Origin: Natronospira sp.
Lineage (GTDB): Bacteria > Pseudomonadota > Gammaproteobacteria > Natronospirales > Natronospiraceae
Assembly (NCBI GenBank): GCA_003558125.1
Contig: PWMQ01000099.1
Location: 1-48,707 of the forward strand
Length of the DNA stretch: 48,707 nucleotides
Direction: 5' to 3'
Notes under the pieces: generated by a model
What the model was told of the DNA's origin: nothing
What the model saw: the letters and a program-made list of their open reading frames with translations, nothing else
Database searches by the model: none
Shown: positions 1-8,509 of the stretch, piece after piece
Numbering within the stretch: the stretch's first letter is position 1
Layout of the letters: each line of letters begins with the position of its first letter
Program-made: the position numbers and the translations under genes

Positions 1-1340
1 TCTTCACCCTGGCCACCAAAGAGGTTGATCGGCACGCAGTCAAGAAGCAATTCGGACGGATCACCGCAGCGCGCCTGATCATCCTGATCAATAAACGAAG
101 GCCCAAGACCCTGGCGGAGCCGGTCGCTATCCACATAGCCCCGGAAACGATCATTTCCCTCACGATCAGCATGCATCACCGACAACTGCCAGTGCCATGG
201 CCGATCATTCAGGCTCACATCACCACTCAAGACCGCCTGCAGACGCAGACTGTTCTCGCTGCTGTGATGGCGACGATTGCCCGCCTCTGTCAATCGCCGA
301 GCAAGGGAAACCAGATTCTCAGAAGGATCGAAATCAAATCCGAAGGGGTTGAAATGATTATCCTCGGAGATGGTAATCGTATCGAAACCAGGCTGACCAA
401 AGGCGCCAAGGAAGAGGTCATTGGGCGTATGTTCGCGCGTCGCGCGCTTGCGGGCATGGAAGGCATTGATCGTCAGGGTGATGCCTTCACTCAGGGCCTG
501 ATCCAGCCCGGCATGGATGCTGAAACGTGATTCCGGTGACAGCAGTTGCTGTTCAGCGGCAAAATTGTAGCGGTCGCTGTCACGAAAATCGCGAAAGTCA
601 TTGGCCACTTCGGAGAAGGCCGGGCTGCCTTCAATCAAATGCCAGTCGCGAAAGGCATTGTCTTCATCCAGGAACCAGAAGCGCCCCTGGGGCGTGGCCG
701 CACTGCCCCGGGCTAAACCGGTGCCGAACACCGGCTCGGCGGAGATCCGCCGGTCACGGGCCTGGATGGCATCGCGCTCGAAATGGGCCAGGTGCAGCCG
801 CAGCGAACGGTTGCCCTGACTCAGCCCGGCGGTGAGATCGGCCTGGCGGGTCTCGCCGTCGCCTTCATCCCATTGGCTGTAGAAGGCACCTATCTCGCTG
901 CCCTGCACATCACGCCGGGTAATGATATCCACCAGCCCGGCCAGGCCGCCTTCTCCAGCGGCAGTGGATGCGCTGGGCCGGTATTCGATCCGCTCCACCA
1001 GACCGATGGGGATCATGTTCAGGTCAACAGCACCGTCGAGCAGTGTCGGCAAGGGCTGACCATCGAGGCGAATGAGGAGATGTTCCGGGCCCAGGCCACG
1101 GACCGCGAGCGCCGTACTGTGATCAAGCAGGGCCCCATCGCCGTCGGAAAAAGTCACTGCATTGCGCGCCGAAGTCGCCCAGGGCTGGCGCTGAAGTACG
1201 TCCCCCACGCTGGCCAGACCGCTGCGGCTCAGGTCTTGCCCGGTGAGTACGCGGACAGCGGGCTCCGTGGCCACCGCCGGTGAACGACTCAAGGCCGACA
1301 GAATCAGAACGGCGGCCAATGCATTCCTTGAACTGGGCAT
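1..1340 (-). CDS. TonB-dependent receptor, N-terminal part (3' end beyond window)
   Basis: Reading the minus strand from an ATG at 1340 gives an open frame to the window edge (about 446 codons). The N-terminus is a signal peptide (MPSSRNALAAVLILSALS...), followed by a plug domain: a VLTGQDLSRSGLASVGDVL stretch near residues 31-49, then VRGLGPEHLLIRLDGQPL, then IPIGLVERIEYRPS and GLVDIITRR. These are the usual plug landmarks of TonB-dependent outer-membrane receptors. Barrel sequence follows, with a CVPINLFGG motif near the window edge that is common in receptors of this family. Such proteins import siderophores, cobalamin or oligomers using TonB energy; the substrate cannot be told here. The barrel C-terminus is missing. 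Two TonB-like genes lie 5-7 kb away and could serve it (inference). Confidence 0.9.
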   Translation of the reverse strand, partial: MPSSRNALAAVLILSALSRSPAVATEPAVRVLTGQDLSRSGLASVGDVLQRQPWATSARNAVTFSDGDGALLDHSTALAVRGLGPEHLLIRLDGQPLPTLLDGAVDLNMIPIGLVERIEYRPSASTAAGEGGLAGLVDIITRRDVQGSEIGAFYSQWDEGDGETRQADLTAGLSQGNRSLRLHLAHFERDAIQARDRRISAEPVFGTGLARGSAATPQGRFWFLDEDNAFRDWHLIEGSPAFSEVANDFRDFRDSDRYNFAAEQQLLSPESRFSIHAGLDQALSEGITLTINAFHARKRATREHTPNDLFLGAFGQPGFDTITISEDNHFNPFGFDFDPSENLVSLARRLTEAGNRRHHSSENSLRLQAVLSGDVSLNDRPWHWQLSVMHADREGNDRFRGYVDSDRLRQGLGPSFIDQDDQARCGDPSELLLDCVPINLFGGQGE

Positions 1341-1395
1341 AGCGGATTCCCCTTCCAGTCCCCCCGCTGTCAGTTACTCTTGCCGGGGCGAGCGC

Positions 1396-2325
1396 TCAGC
1401 CGAAGCGCTCACCCAGGTAGGCCGGCAGGATCTCCGCGGGAGACCCCGAGCCCTTGAGAAGGGCTGTGGCGGCACGATAGAGAGGAAAGCCGGACACATC
1501 GAGACGTTGCTGTTCGTCCATGACCATGGCGGTATGCACGCCTTCACTACGAACATAGCCGTTTTTGACCGCAATGCCACTGCGGTCACCCCGCGCCAAT
1601 GCCTCTCCCAGGCCGCGATGGTGAGAGTTGGCACTGGTGGCCGTGGTGATGAGATCACCAAGCCCCGCCGGCCCGTAGGCGGTCTCGCGGCGACCGCCAA
1701 AGGCCTCGACAATGCCGGCCAGCTCGGCCAGGGCCTCCATGATCAGGAAGCCACGGAGGTTATCGCCGAGACCCAAGGCATCGGCGGCGCCGATCAACGG
1801 CACGTAAACGTTCTTGAGAATGGCGGCCCAGCAGGCGCCGTGGACATCGCTGTCCGCATCAAGACGCAATGGAGTATCGCGAAAGAGGCTCTGTATGGTG
1901 CGCGCGGCTTCATGGCTGCTACCGGCGGCGACGGCGAAGCCATCCCGGCCTGCACTGAGATCGCGGGCAATCATGGGGCCACAGATCATGCCCCAGTCGA
2001 TGGGGCCATTATCGCCAAAATGACGGGCCATGCATTCGGCGGGCGTTCGCCCCTGGCTGTCGAGCCCCTTGGCGATGGAAAAGCAGAGGCTGTGCTCGGG
2101 CAGTGACTGGGCAAGCCGACGGGCCAGCTCATCATGGGGCGAGGCCGGGACCGCCAGCAGCACACGCTCAGCCCGGGCGGCCAGGGTTTCCAGCGGATCA
2201 CTCTCAACCCCGCTCTCCGGATCCCGGTCCCAACTGCTCACCGTCATTCTGTCTTTCAGTAGCTTGGCAAACATGCTGCCCATGGCACCACGGCCAACAA
2301 TGAGCAGTTCCTTGGGCGCTGGCAT
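1396..2325 (-). CDS. gpsA: NAD(P)-dependent glycerol-3-phosphate dehydrogenase, GpsA family
   Basis: Cytoplasmic enzyme that reduces dihydroxyacetone phosphate to sn-glycerol-3-phosphate for phospholipid synthesis. The 309-aa product starts with a Rossmann nucleotide-binding loop, GRGAMGSMFAKLL (the family usually has GxGxxG). It continues with SIAKGLD, the catalytic-lysine region ILKNVYVPLIGAADALGLGDN, and the C-terminal signature GPAGLGDLITTATSANSHHRGLG. I chose the start at 2325 because AGGAGGAG precedes it at ideal spacing; the open frame extends 19 codons further upstream without a ribosome site. The protein is shorter than E. coli GpsA (339 aa) and its first glycine motif carries Arg in place of the usual Ser/Asn. 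It may be a diverged or second copy. Family assignment is firm; physiological role is inferred. Confidence 0.88.
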   Translation of the reverse strand: MPAPKELLIVGRGAMGSMFAKLLKDRMTVSSWDRDPESGVESDPLETLAARAERVLLAVPASPHDELARRLAQSLPEHSLCFSIAKGLDSQGRTPAECMARHFGDNGPIDWGMICGPMIARDLSAGRDGFAVAAGSSHEAARTIQSLFRDTPLRLDADSDVHGACWAAILKNVYVPLIGAADALGLGDNLRGFLIMEALAELAGIVEAFGGRRETAYGPAGLGDLITTATSANSHHRGLGEALARGDRSGIAVKNGYVRSEGVHTAMVMDEQQRLDVSGFPLYRAATALLKGSGSPAEILPAYLGERFG

Positions 2326-2340
2326 GAAATTTCTCCTCCT

Positions 2341-2377
2341 GGACACTCTGATCAATCCATTCGCGCTCACAGTCAAC
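2341..2377 (+). repeat. Short dispersed repeat, copy A (37 bp)
   Basis: This 37-bp stretch matches 31 of 37 positions with 13722-13758. It begins GGACACTCTGATCAATCC and continues CATTCGCGC, CACAG and CAAC at the same spacing. The core GGAAnCTCTGATC also forms both arms of the palindrome at 18477-18512. It sits between the divergent gpsA-type and DUF423 genes, directly upstream of the gpsA ribosome-binding site. It looks like one terminus of a small non-autonomous element; no second terminus is visible nearby. Confidence 0.55.
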
Positions 2378-2471
2378 AACATAGCATGCTGGCGGACTAC
2401 CCTTCGCCGCTGGCCAGAAAGGCTCGGTCTGAGGACAATGGCGCTTTGCCCAATGAATCGGGAGTGGACTC

Positions 2472-2873
2472 ATGAATATCTTCAGTCTCTGGATGCTCTG
2501 CCTGGCCGGATTCAATATGGCCCTTGCCGTGGGCCTGGGGGCCTTTGGCGCTCATGGTCTGCGGGCCAACGAGGACAGCCTGCCCCTGGAACGGGGGCTG
2601 GCGGTGTGGGAGACCGCTGTGCAATACCACCTGGCCCATGGCCTGGCCTTGCTCGGCCTGGCGGCGGTGGCGGTCTGGCTGGATTCAGCACTGCTGCGAA
2701 CGGGGGGCTGGCTGCTGGTGGCCGGCATGCTGCTCTTTTCCGGCTCGCTCTATCTGATGGTACTTACCGGCTGGCGCTGGCTGGGCCCCATCACTCCCCT
2801 GGGTGGGCTGTGCCTGATCGGCGGCTGGCTGCTGATCATGACCGCTGCCCTGCGCTTGTCGTGGAACCAATGA
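2472..2873 (+). CDS. DUF423 family inner-membrane protein
   Basis: 133-aa hydrophobic protein with four predicted membrane segments (about residues 3-25, 47-70, 77-97 and 106-128). It matches the DUF423/YgdD family: an N-terminal GLGAFGAHGLR motif, a central WETAVQYHLAHGLALL motif, and GSLYLMVLTG...ITPLGGLCLIGGW near the end. The family is widespread in bacteria and its function is unknown. The start ATG at 2472 has GGAG about ten bases upstream. It is divergent from the gpsA-type gene and convergent with the downstream lipoprotein, with a strong terminator between. No functional inference is possible from the neighbours. Confidence 0.9.
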   Translation: MNIFSLWMLCLAGFNMALAVGLGAFGAHGLRANEDSLPLERGLAVWETAVQYHLAHGLALLGLAAVAVWLDSALLRTGGWLLVAGMLLFSGSLYLMVLTGWRWLGPITPLGGLCLIGGWLLIMTAALRLSWNQ

Positions 2874-2904
2874 AAAAACGCCCCGGTGCTGCCGGGGCGT
2901 TTTC
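2874..2904. terminator. Bidirectional intrinsic terminator
   Basis: A stem of AACGCCCCGG pairs with CCGGGGCGTT around a short TGCTG loop. It is flanked by an A tract on the left and a T tract on the right. It lies between two convergent genes and can end transcription from both sides. Confidence 0.85.
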
Positions 2905-2922
2905 TGTACCCAAGATTCGGAT

Positions 2923-3939
2923 TCAAACCTGGTCACAGGTCTGAATTCGTTCCTCGATATCTTCCATGGTGATGGTATTGCCGTTGACGGTGATGCTGCC
3001 GTCACTGTGGTACTGAACTTCCATGGTATCGTTGCTATCTTCAGGCGTGACATTGAGCTGGCCACCCGTGATGCTGGGCTGATTGGTGGTCAGACCCTGG
3101 GCGGTCAGGGGCTGGACAGTTTCAAGAGTCGCCGCCCAGCTACAGGCATCCAGGTGCGTCTCAACGCCCATGAAGCCATCCACGCTGTATTCCACCTGAC
3201 CACCGCCCAGCTCCTGCAGCTTGAATACTGCCCGGTCAGTGGTGCTGGTTCCAAAACGAATATGCATGTCAAAACCGCTGTCTCCAGCCATATTTGACTG
3301 CATCTGGATATCAGAGAACATGCGCATCTCCATGTTCTCGCCACCGCCCAGTTCAACGCAGCCGAAGCAGGCGTGCATGTACATCTGCTGACTGCTCTCC
3401 ATGTTCATGCCAGCACCGTCCATGACACTCACATAGGCACCGGCATCCGCTGACTGGCCGGGACCGGGAGTGACCTCTCCAAACACGACCGATTCGGTGG
3501 GGGAGTGAGCCATGCGGATGTAACCACGGCTTTCGCTATAGAAATCCTGGGTATCCATGACGCAGTCAGCGTCAATCTCCACCATCTCCAGGCTACCGGT
3601 ATAGCCAAAGGCATCCTCTACGTTGACATCAGAACCCGAGACGGTGCTTTCGCTGGTGTACAAGTGACCATCGCCGGTACATTGATTGGTAGCCGCTTGT
3701 TGCATGGCCCGGGCCAGCACACCCATGTCATCGTCTTCGGGATCATCGATAAAATCGTCGATTCCCTCGGCCATGCCGATGGCGACCATGGCAGCGGCAG
3801 CGGCATCGGCGTTATTCATGCCCACCGGCCCATCACTGCTGCTACTGGAATTACAGCCGAGAACCAGGAAGCTGGCGCCGACCAGCGTGAGAGCAATCTG
3901 CCCCGGGCGGGAGATCGGGTTGATGATTGAGTCGTTCAT
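2923..3939 (-). CDS. Secreted lipoprotein of unknown function
   Basis: 338-aa protein with a lipoprotein signal peptide; the lipobox LVLGC puts the lipidated Cys at residue 29, followed by a Ser-rich linker (SSSSSDG). The mature part is strongly acidic and rich in Met and Gly, with a CFGC pair in its middle and a C-terminal CDQV. No family is recognised. The repeating pattern of short beta-like stretches suggests an all-beta outer-membrane or periplasmic protein (inference). The start is supported by AGGTGAAACGA just before ATG 3939. About 100 nt upstream lies one copy of the G-rich stem-loop element shared with the large lipoproteins at 38-48 kb, which suggests common regulation. Confidence 0.75.
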   Translation of the reverse strand: MNDSIINPISRPGQIALTLVGASFLVLGCNSSSSSDGPVGMNNADAAAAAMVAIGMAEGIDDFIDDPEDDDMGVLARAMQQAATNQCTGDGHLYTSESTVSGSDVNVEDAFGYTGSLEMVEIDADCVMDTQDFYSESRGYIRMAHSPTESVVFGEVTPGPGQSADAGAYVSVMDGAGMNMESSQQMYMHACFGCVELGGGENMEMRMFSDIQMQSNMAGDSGFDMHIRFGTSTTDRAVFKLQELGGGQVEYSVDGFMGVETHLDACSWAATLETVQPLTAQGLTTNQPSITGGQLNVTPEDSNDTMEVQYHSDGSITVNGNTITMEDIEERIQTCDQV

Positions 3940-4039
3940 TTCGTTTCACCTCGTACTCTAGGTTTGCCGGAACTGCCGGGCGACACTGAATTGGCCGCCT
4001 TGCCGTCGTAAGCCATTCTACGGAGGCCTGGATACGGCA

Positions 4040-4062
4040 CCACCCCCCCCCAACGAGGCACC
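4040..4062 (-). promoter_or_regulatory. Shared G-rich stem-loop element, copy 1
   Basis: Read on the minus strand this is GGT, GCCTC, GTT, a run of ten G, then TGG. The C-rich arm can pair with the G run around a short loop. It lies 101 nt upstream of the lipoprotein start at 3939. Equivalent 21-nt sequences lie at 38255-38275, 46596-46616 and 48172-48192, each upstream of a lipoprotein or secreted protein gene. This copy has two extra G residues. Function is inferred. Confidence 0.5.
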
Positions 4063-4083
4063 CCACCGGGGCGGCTCCTCTAT

Positions 4084-4120
4084 GCCGGGACACCATGGCC
4101 GGGAATTGACGTGTCCCGGC
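4084..4120. other. Ten-base inverted repeat in intergenic region
   Basis: GCCGGGACAC pairs exactly with GTGTCCCGGC across a 17-nt loop. It lies between the divergent lipoprotein and OsmC-family genes, 78 bases before the OsmC start. It has no T tract, so a leader structure or operator is more likely than a terminator. The role is unknown. Confidence 0.4.
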
Positions 4121-4197
4121 GGCTATGAAAGGCTTCCGGCTGCATCGGGGCGGCCAGTGCCGCCCTCCTGGTCCACACAAGAATGAGATTTGTCGCA

Positions 4198-4605
4198 ATG
4201 AAAGCCAGTGTGCAGTGGGTTGGTGAGGAAACATTTCTGGTCACATCCGAGAGCGGCCACCGGGTCGTCATGGACGGCAATCAGGGTGCCACCGCGCCCA
4301 GCCCCATGGAAATGGTGCTATTGGCCGCGGGAAGCTGTTCTTCCGTGGATGTGGTGGGAATCCTGAAAAAAGCGCGCCAGCGGGTGGATGACTGCCGTGT
4401 GGAGCTAAGCGCCGAACGGGCCGAGGGGCCACCGGCGGTATTTACCCGCATCCACATGCACTTCATCGTCAGTGGCAAGGACGTCTCGGACAAGCACGTG
4501 GAACGGGCAGTTCGCCTGTCGGCGGACAAATACTGCTCGGTCTCCATCATGCTGGGTCATTCCGTCAAGGTCAGCCATGATTACGAGGTCGTGGAAACCG
4601 ACTAG
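4198..4605 (+). CDS. OsmC/Ohr superfamily protein, YhfA type
   Basis: 135-aa protein of the OsmC superfamily, closest in pattern to E. coli YhfA. Shared blocks are MDGNQGATAPSPMEMVLLA, the first redox Cys in AAGSCSSVDVVGIL, HMHFIVSGKDV, and the second Cys in LSADKYCSVSIMLG. Superfamily members with this Cys pair reduce organic hydroperoxides or handle small thiol-reactive compounds; YhfA itself has no firm substrate. An in-frame ATG also exists at 4183. I prefer 4198 because it aligns with the E. coli N-terminus and has a weak GAG nearby. The gene is convergent with the kinase gene, only 31 bases away. Confidence 0.88.
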   Translation: MKASVQWVGEETFLVTSESGHRVVMDGNQGATAPSPMEMVLLAAGSCSSVDVVGILKKARQRVDDCRVELSAERAEGPPAVFTRIHMHFIVSGKDVSDKHVERAVRLSADKYCSVSIMLGHSVKVSHDYEVVETD

Positions 4606-4636
4606 CGGCAACAAACCAGGAATGGTGGCCGATGTA

Positions 4637-5467
4637 TCAATCACATCCGCGCAGGATGTATTGGCTGACCATTTCCACCCGCTCCAGGGAGCGCTTGGCT
4701 CCCAGGTAACGGGTGAAGCGAAAGCGCTCCACCAAGGTCAGACCGCGGCGGGCAAAACGGGCCAGAAGATCCTGTAGCTGCTTACGCTCCCCGCGGGCGA
4801 GATACTCACGGACCAATGTCTCGATCAGCCGTTCGCGGGTGGGAATATCGAAATACTTGCGGAGCCTTCCCACCGACATCATGAAACCGAAAACGTCCCA
4901 GACCTGAATCAGCGGCAGATCGAAGGCCGTGGCGAGGCGTTCTTCGAAATCGATTCGGTAGATTTGCCCGTCGCCGTAGAGGAGGTTCTTGATCTGGGCC
5001 CCGCCGTGCCAATGGTCGGCTTCATGGAAGTCGGCGAGGGCAATCACTGCGTCTCGCAGCAGGGCCTCCCGTTCAGCCTGGTCGCCCTCGCGCAGGGCAT
5101 TGCCGAACAAGATGCCGGGCACGCTCATGGCAAACCAGTAATCGCTCACCGCCTTCAGCTTCGGTGTCGCCACACCCGCGCGGTTGTATTGCATCAGCCG
5201 CGTGGCTTCGTGGTGGAGGCCTTCCTGGCGATCGGGCGCGATCACCGCACTCAATTTGACGGGATGGTGGCACAGGGGCTGGAGCAGGAGTCGCGTGAAC
5301 CATGCCGTCACGCGCCGACCGGGGTTGCGCTGTGCCCGCTTGATGCACAGCTTCTCGCCCTGGTGCTCAATAAACAGAATCCGTTTGCGGCTGTTGGCGC
5401 AGGCCAGTCCCACGCGAGTGCTGAGTGCGGCGTCGGGGGCCGGCAACTGCTGAGATTCCCCTTCCAT
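4637..5467 (-). CDS. Kdo/RIO-like lipopolysaccharide kinase family protein
   Basis: 276-aa predicted small kinase. It holds a HEATRLMQYNRAGVATPKL helix region (alpha-C like), the catalytic loop WHGGAQIKNLLY and the metal-binding motif YRIDFEE (DFE in place of DFG). This arrangement is seen in WaaP/KdkA lipopolysaccharide kinases and RIO kinases. Such enzymes phosphorylate Kdo or heptose of the LPS core, or protein substrates; which applies here cannot be told. The start at 5467 is supported by AAGGAAGGG. The open frame runs 36 codons further upstream into the intergenic space and is unlikely to be used. It is divergent from the CoA-transferase gene. Confidence 0.75.
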   Translation of the reverse strand: MEGESQQLPAPDAALSTRVGLACANSRKRILFIEHQGEKLCIKRAQRNPGRRVTAWFTRLLLQPLCHHPVKLSAVIAPDRQEGLHHEATRLMQYNRAGVATPKLKAVSDYWFAMSVPGILFGNALREGDQAEREALLRDAVIALADFHEADHWHGGAQIKNLLYGDGQIYRIDFEERLATAFDLPLIQVWDVFGFMMSVGRLRKYFDIPTRERLIETLVREYLARGERKQLQDLLARFARRGLTLVERFRFTRYLGAKRSLERVEMVSQYILRGCD

Positions 5468-5604
5468 TTCCCTTCCTTTGGTGCTGATGATTGCAGCTGG
5501 CAGAGCCGCGAATGGGTCCGCCGGTCGGCCCCGCCGCTCAAGCCGGAGGCCCCGAAAAAACGCTAATGCTACCATCCCGCGGAAAACAGGGGAGTCAAGA
5601 GACG

Positions 5605-6822
5605 ATGAAGGCTTTGGCGGGCGTGCGCGTACTCGACCTCAGTCGGGTGCTGGCCGGTCCCTGGTCCAGCCAGCTACTGGCGGATTTGGGCGCGGAGGTG
5701 ATCAAGGTGGAACACCCTCACGGGGGTGATGAAACCCGTGGCTGGGGGCCGCCCTGGCTGGGCGGGGAGAATGGCGAAGACGGCCCATCCGCCTACTTTC
5801 TTGCCAGCAACCGGGGCAAGCGCTCGGTGGGTATCGATTTTTCCCACCCCCGTGGCCAGGAGCTGCTCAGGCAACTGGCCGCGGACAGCGACATCCTGCT
5901 GGAGAATTTCCGGCCGGGCCGGCTGGCTCGTTACGGCCTTGATTACACCAGCCTGTCGTCACTCAACCCGGGCCTGATTTACTGCAGCATTAGCGGCTTC
6001 GGCCAGACCGGCCCTTATCGGGAGCGGGCCGGCTATGACCTCTTGCTGCAGGCCATGGGCGGCTTGATGATCATCACCGGCCCCCGTGACGACGAGGGCG
6101 GAGAGCCGGTCAAGGTGGGGGTCGCCCTCACCGATATCCTGACCGGTCTCTACGCCACCATTGGCTGTCTCGCCGCCCTGCGGGAACGGGAAGCCACCGG
6201 GCAGGGTCAGCACATTGATCTGGCCCTCATGGATGTCCAGGTGGCCACGCTCGCCAATCAGGCGATGAATTATCTGGTCGGCGGTCAGATTCCGGGACGG
6301 ATGGGCAGCGCCCACCCCAACATTGTTCCCTACCAGGCTTTTCGCGCGGCCGATGACTGGCTGGTCCTGGCAGTGGGCAATGACGGCCAATTCCAGCGCC
6401 TCTGTCAGGTCCTGGATCAGGCGGACCTGGCCGACGATCCACGCTTTCGCCGCAATGCCGACCGGGTGGCAAACCGGGAACAACTTCTCCCCTTGATCGA
6501 GCAGGTCCTGGCAAAACAACCGCGTCGGCATTGGCTGGACCTGCTGGAAGCAGCGGAAGTCCCGGCCGGGCCGGTAAACGATATGGCGGCTGTATTCGAT
6601 GATCCCCAGGTCCGTCATCGCGGCCTGGCCAGGACCCTTTGGCATGAGCGACTGGGCGGGGTACCGAGCGTGGCCAACCCACTGCTGTCGGGCACGAACT
6701 GGGCTGACTCCAGCAAACCGCCGCCCTTGCCAGGCGAGGACACGGAAACTACGCTCAAAGATAGGCTTGGACTGGATTCAGCCAGTATCGGTGCACTGCG
6801 TCGAGAGGGCATCATCCGCTAG
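5605..6822 (+). CDS. Class III CoA-transferase (CaiB/BaiF family)
   Basis: 405-aa enzyme that moves CoA between carboxylic acids. The N-terminus LAGVRVLDLSRVLAGPW and the stretch LADLGAEVIKVEHP are family hallmarks. ENFRPGRLARYGLDY, SGFGQTGPYRERAGYD and the catalytic-Asp region QHIDLALMDVQ follow, with PVNDMAAVFDDPQV near the C-terminus. The length is typical. The open frame begins at 5491, but the family N-terminus starts at the ATG at 5605, behind a GGGGAG. The best-known relatives act on formyl-, carnitinyl-, succinyl- or glutaryl-CoA; the substrate is not predictable here. It runs in the same direction as the TonB-like gene 87 bases downstream, with no obvious terminator. Confidence 0.9.
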   Translation: MKALAGVRVLDLSRVLAGPWSSQLLADLGAEVIKVEHPHGGDETRGWGPPWLGGENGEDGPSAYFLASNRGKRSVGIDFSHPRGQELLRQLAADSDILLENFRPGRLARYGLDYTSLSSLNPGLIYCSISGFGQTGPYRERAGYDLLLQAMGGLMIITGPRDDEGGEPVKVGVALTDILTGLYATIGCLAALREREATGQGQHIDLALMDVQVATLANQAMNYLVGGQIPGRMGSAHPNIVPYQAFRAADDWLVLAVGNDGQFQRLCQVLDQADLADDPRFRRNADRVANREQLLPLIEQVLAKQPRRHWLDLLEAAEVPAGPVNDMAAVFDDPQVRHRGLARTLWHERLGGVPSVANPLLSGTNWADSSKPPPLPGEDTETTLKDRLGLDSASIGALRREGIIR

Positions 6823-6909
6823 GCGCAGGGCCGGGCCACCTTTCCGTGACGGACTGCCTGCCAAGCCGGGTTCATCACGCTGGACCGCTATACGCGGAAA
6901 GGGGGATTG

Positions 6910-7521
6910 ATGCGCTATCTTGTCGCCGCCATGTCGGCTGCCCTTGTCACCGGACTGATCTTTCTGCTCATGCAGACACTGGTGGATGTTGACGGGGAAA
7001 CCGTGAACAAACCGGAGTCAGGCCCCGCCATTGACGTTGTTCGCGTGGACCGGGAAGAGCGGGTGGAGACCATCGACCGAACGCTGCCCGAACCGCCGGA
7101 ACAACCCCAGGTACCGGAGACGATCGATGTCAGCCACGCCACCGAGTCGCCAGTGGATAAGGTGGAATTTCCCGAGCTCCCGGATACGCTGATCTCCGAA
7201 GGCATCCCCATCCCCGGGGGGCCCCTTTCCAGGGAGGGGCAAGGTGAACAGAACCTGAGCCCGGTGGTCAGGATCGAGCCGCAATGGCCCCGCCGCGCCG
7301 TGCTCGACGGCATTGAGGGCTGGGTGAAGATCCAGTTCACGGTAGGCCCCGATGGCTCCGTTGAGCAGCCCAGGGTGATCGAATCTCACCCGCCGCGACT
7401 GTTTGACCAGCAAGCCATGCGCGCCATCCAGCGCTGGCGATTCCGGCCCAGGATGGTGGATGGCAGGCCGGTGGAACAGACGGCCACTCAGGTAATTGAG
7501 TTTCGACTGGAGGATCGTTAA
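6910..7521 (+). CDS. TonB-family energy transducer, paralog 1
   Basis: 203-aa protein anchored by one N-terminal membrane segment (about residues 5-24). A Pro/Glu-rich periplasmic spacer (PEPPEQPQVPE) comes next, then a C-terminal TonB domain: VVRIEPQWPRRAVLDGIEGWV, VKIQFTVGPDGSV and the end motif AIQRWRFRPRMVDGRPV. TonB proteins carry proton-motive energy from ExbB/ExbD to outer-membrane receptors. No exbB or exbD gene is in the window. An in-frame TTG lies directly before the ATG; the AAAGGGGG sequence fits the ATG better. The spacer is short, and the protein is closely related to the next gene. Confidence 0.88.
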   Translation: MRYLVAAMSAALVTGLIFLLMQTLVDVDGETVNKPESGPAIDVVRVDREERVETIDRTLPEPPEQPQVPETIDVSHATESPVDKVEFPELPDTLISEGIPIPGGPLSREGQGEQNLSPVVRIEPQWPRRAVLDGIEGWVKIQFTVGPDGSVEQPRVIESHPPRLFDQQAMRAIQRWRFRPRMVDGRPVEQTATQVIEFRLEDR

Positions 7522-7549
7522 GCCAGGGCCTCAGCTTCAAGGCAATCAA

Positions 7550-7594
7550 TCCGCCCGGGTCGGCCGCCAAGGCCGGTCCGGGCGGACTGTTTTC
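7550..7594 (+). terminator. Intrinsic terminator after TonB paralog 1
   Basis: TCCGCCCGG pairs with CCGGGCGGA; an inner GGCC/GGCC pair lies between them, and GTTTT follows. It separates the two tonB-like genes, which argues for separate transcripts. Confidence 0.75.
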
Positions 7595-7772
7595 GGCCGA
7601 CCACTTTCCGACAGACGGCGATGTCTGAATGGCCCCGGCAAGAACCGTTTACCGGAAAGCCGGTCTTAATCGGTGAGCGCCCATCCACCGGCCGGGCCAT
7701 TGAAGAAATGGACGAAGCCCGGAGAGACAGCGCCTGACCCGGTCCGTCCCATGTGGCGGGGAGGTAGCTGTA

Positions 7773-8399
7773 ATGAGAGTCCTGATCTCACTACTGGGAG
7801 GCGGCCTGGTAGCGGGCCTGCTGTTCGTTTTGATGCAGACCCTGATCGGTGTGGATGGCGATGTCTCCATTGATCGGATGGAAGGAGAAAGAATTCAGTT
7901 CATCCGCGTTGAGCGCGATGAACGGGTACGGGAGCGCCAGCGGCATCCCCCCGAGCCACCACCGGAACGGCCTCCCCCGCCCCCGACGCTGGACCTGGCC
8001 ATGCAGCTGGACCTGCCACCGGCACAACACCAGCGGCAATTGGATATGCCCCGGCTGGAGGGCATAGCAGGCGGCATTCCCCTGGGCGGCATGCTGCATG
8101 GCGGAGTCCGGGATGAAGGCCGGGACGGTGATGTGATCCCCCTGGTGCGGATTGAGCCCCAGTGGCCTCGGGAAGCCCTGATGCAGGGCATTGAAGGCTG
8201 GGTGCAGGTCGCCTTTACCATCCGCGCAGACGGCACCGTGGCTGATGCCCGGGTGATCGACGCGTATCCCCGGCGTGTGTTTGACCGTTCCACCCTGAGA
8301 GCCATCCAGCACTGGCGATTCGCACCACGCATTGTCGATGGACGACCGGTGGAGCGACAGGCGACTCAAACCATCGAGTACCGCCTCGAAGACCGCTAG
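7773..8399 (+). CDS. TonB-family energy transducer, paralog 2
   Basis: 208-aa paralog of the gene just upstream, with the same order: one N-terminal membrane segment (LVAGLLFVLMQTLIGVDGD), a Pro-rich spacer (PPEPPPERPPPPP), and a TonB C-terminal domain (VRIEPQWPREALMQGIEGWV, AIQHWRFAPRIVDGRPVE, ending YRLEDR). The ATG at 7773 follows GGGGAGGT at good spacing. The two proteins agree closely at both ends and diverge in the spacer, as expected for a tandem duplication. They may serve different receptors (inference). Confidence 0.88.
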   Translation: MRVLISLLGGGLVAGLLFVLMQTLIGVDGDVSIDRMEGERIQFIRVERDERVRERQRHPPEPPPERPPPPPTLDLAMQLDLPPAQHQRQLDMPRLEGIAGGIPLGGMLHGGVRDEGRDGDVIPLVRIEPQWPREALMQGIEGWVQVAFTIRADGTVADARVIDAYPRRVFDRSTLRAIQHWRFAPRIVDGRPVERQATQTIEYRLEDR

Positions 8400-8418
8400 C
8401 CCGCAGTCCAATAAGCCA

Positions 8419-8445
8419 CTGGCCGGAGCTCCATGCCCCGGCCAG
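8419..8445 (+). terminator. Possible terminator hairpin
   Basis: CTGGCCGG pairs exactly with CCGGCCAG around an 11-nt loop just after TonB paralog 2. No T tract follows, so it is a weak terminator or an mRNA-stabilising structure. Confidence 0.4.
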
Positions 8446-8509
8446 ACCGGCAGCCTCCCTTGCCGCGATTGAAACGGCCTGTTAGTTTCCAGCGAAAGCA
8501 GGAGGCACC

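Noticed and set aside
171-1283. Several plus-strand open frames over the first 1.3 kb
   Set aside because: The minus strand encodes a clear TonB-dependent receptor across the same bases; the plus frames are shadows.
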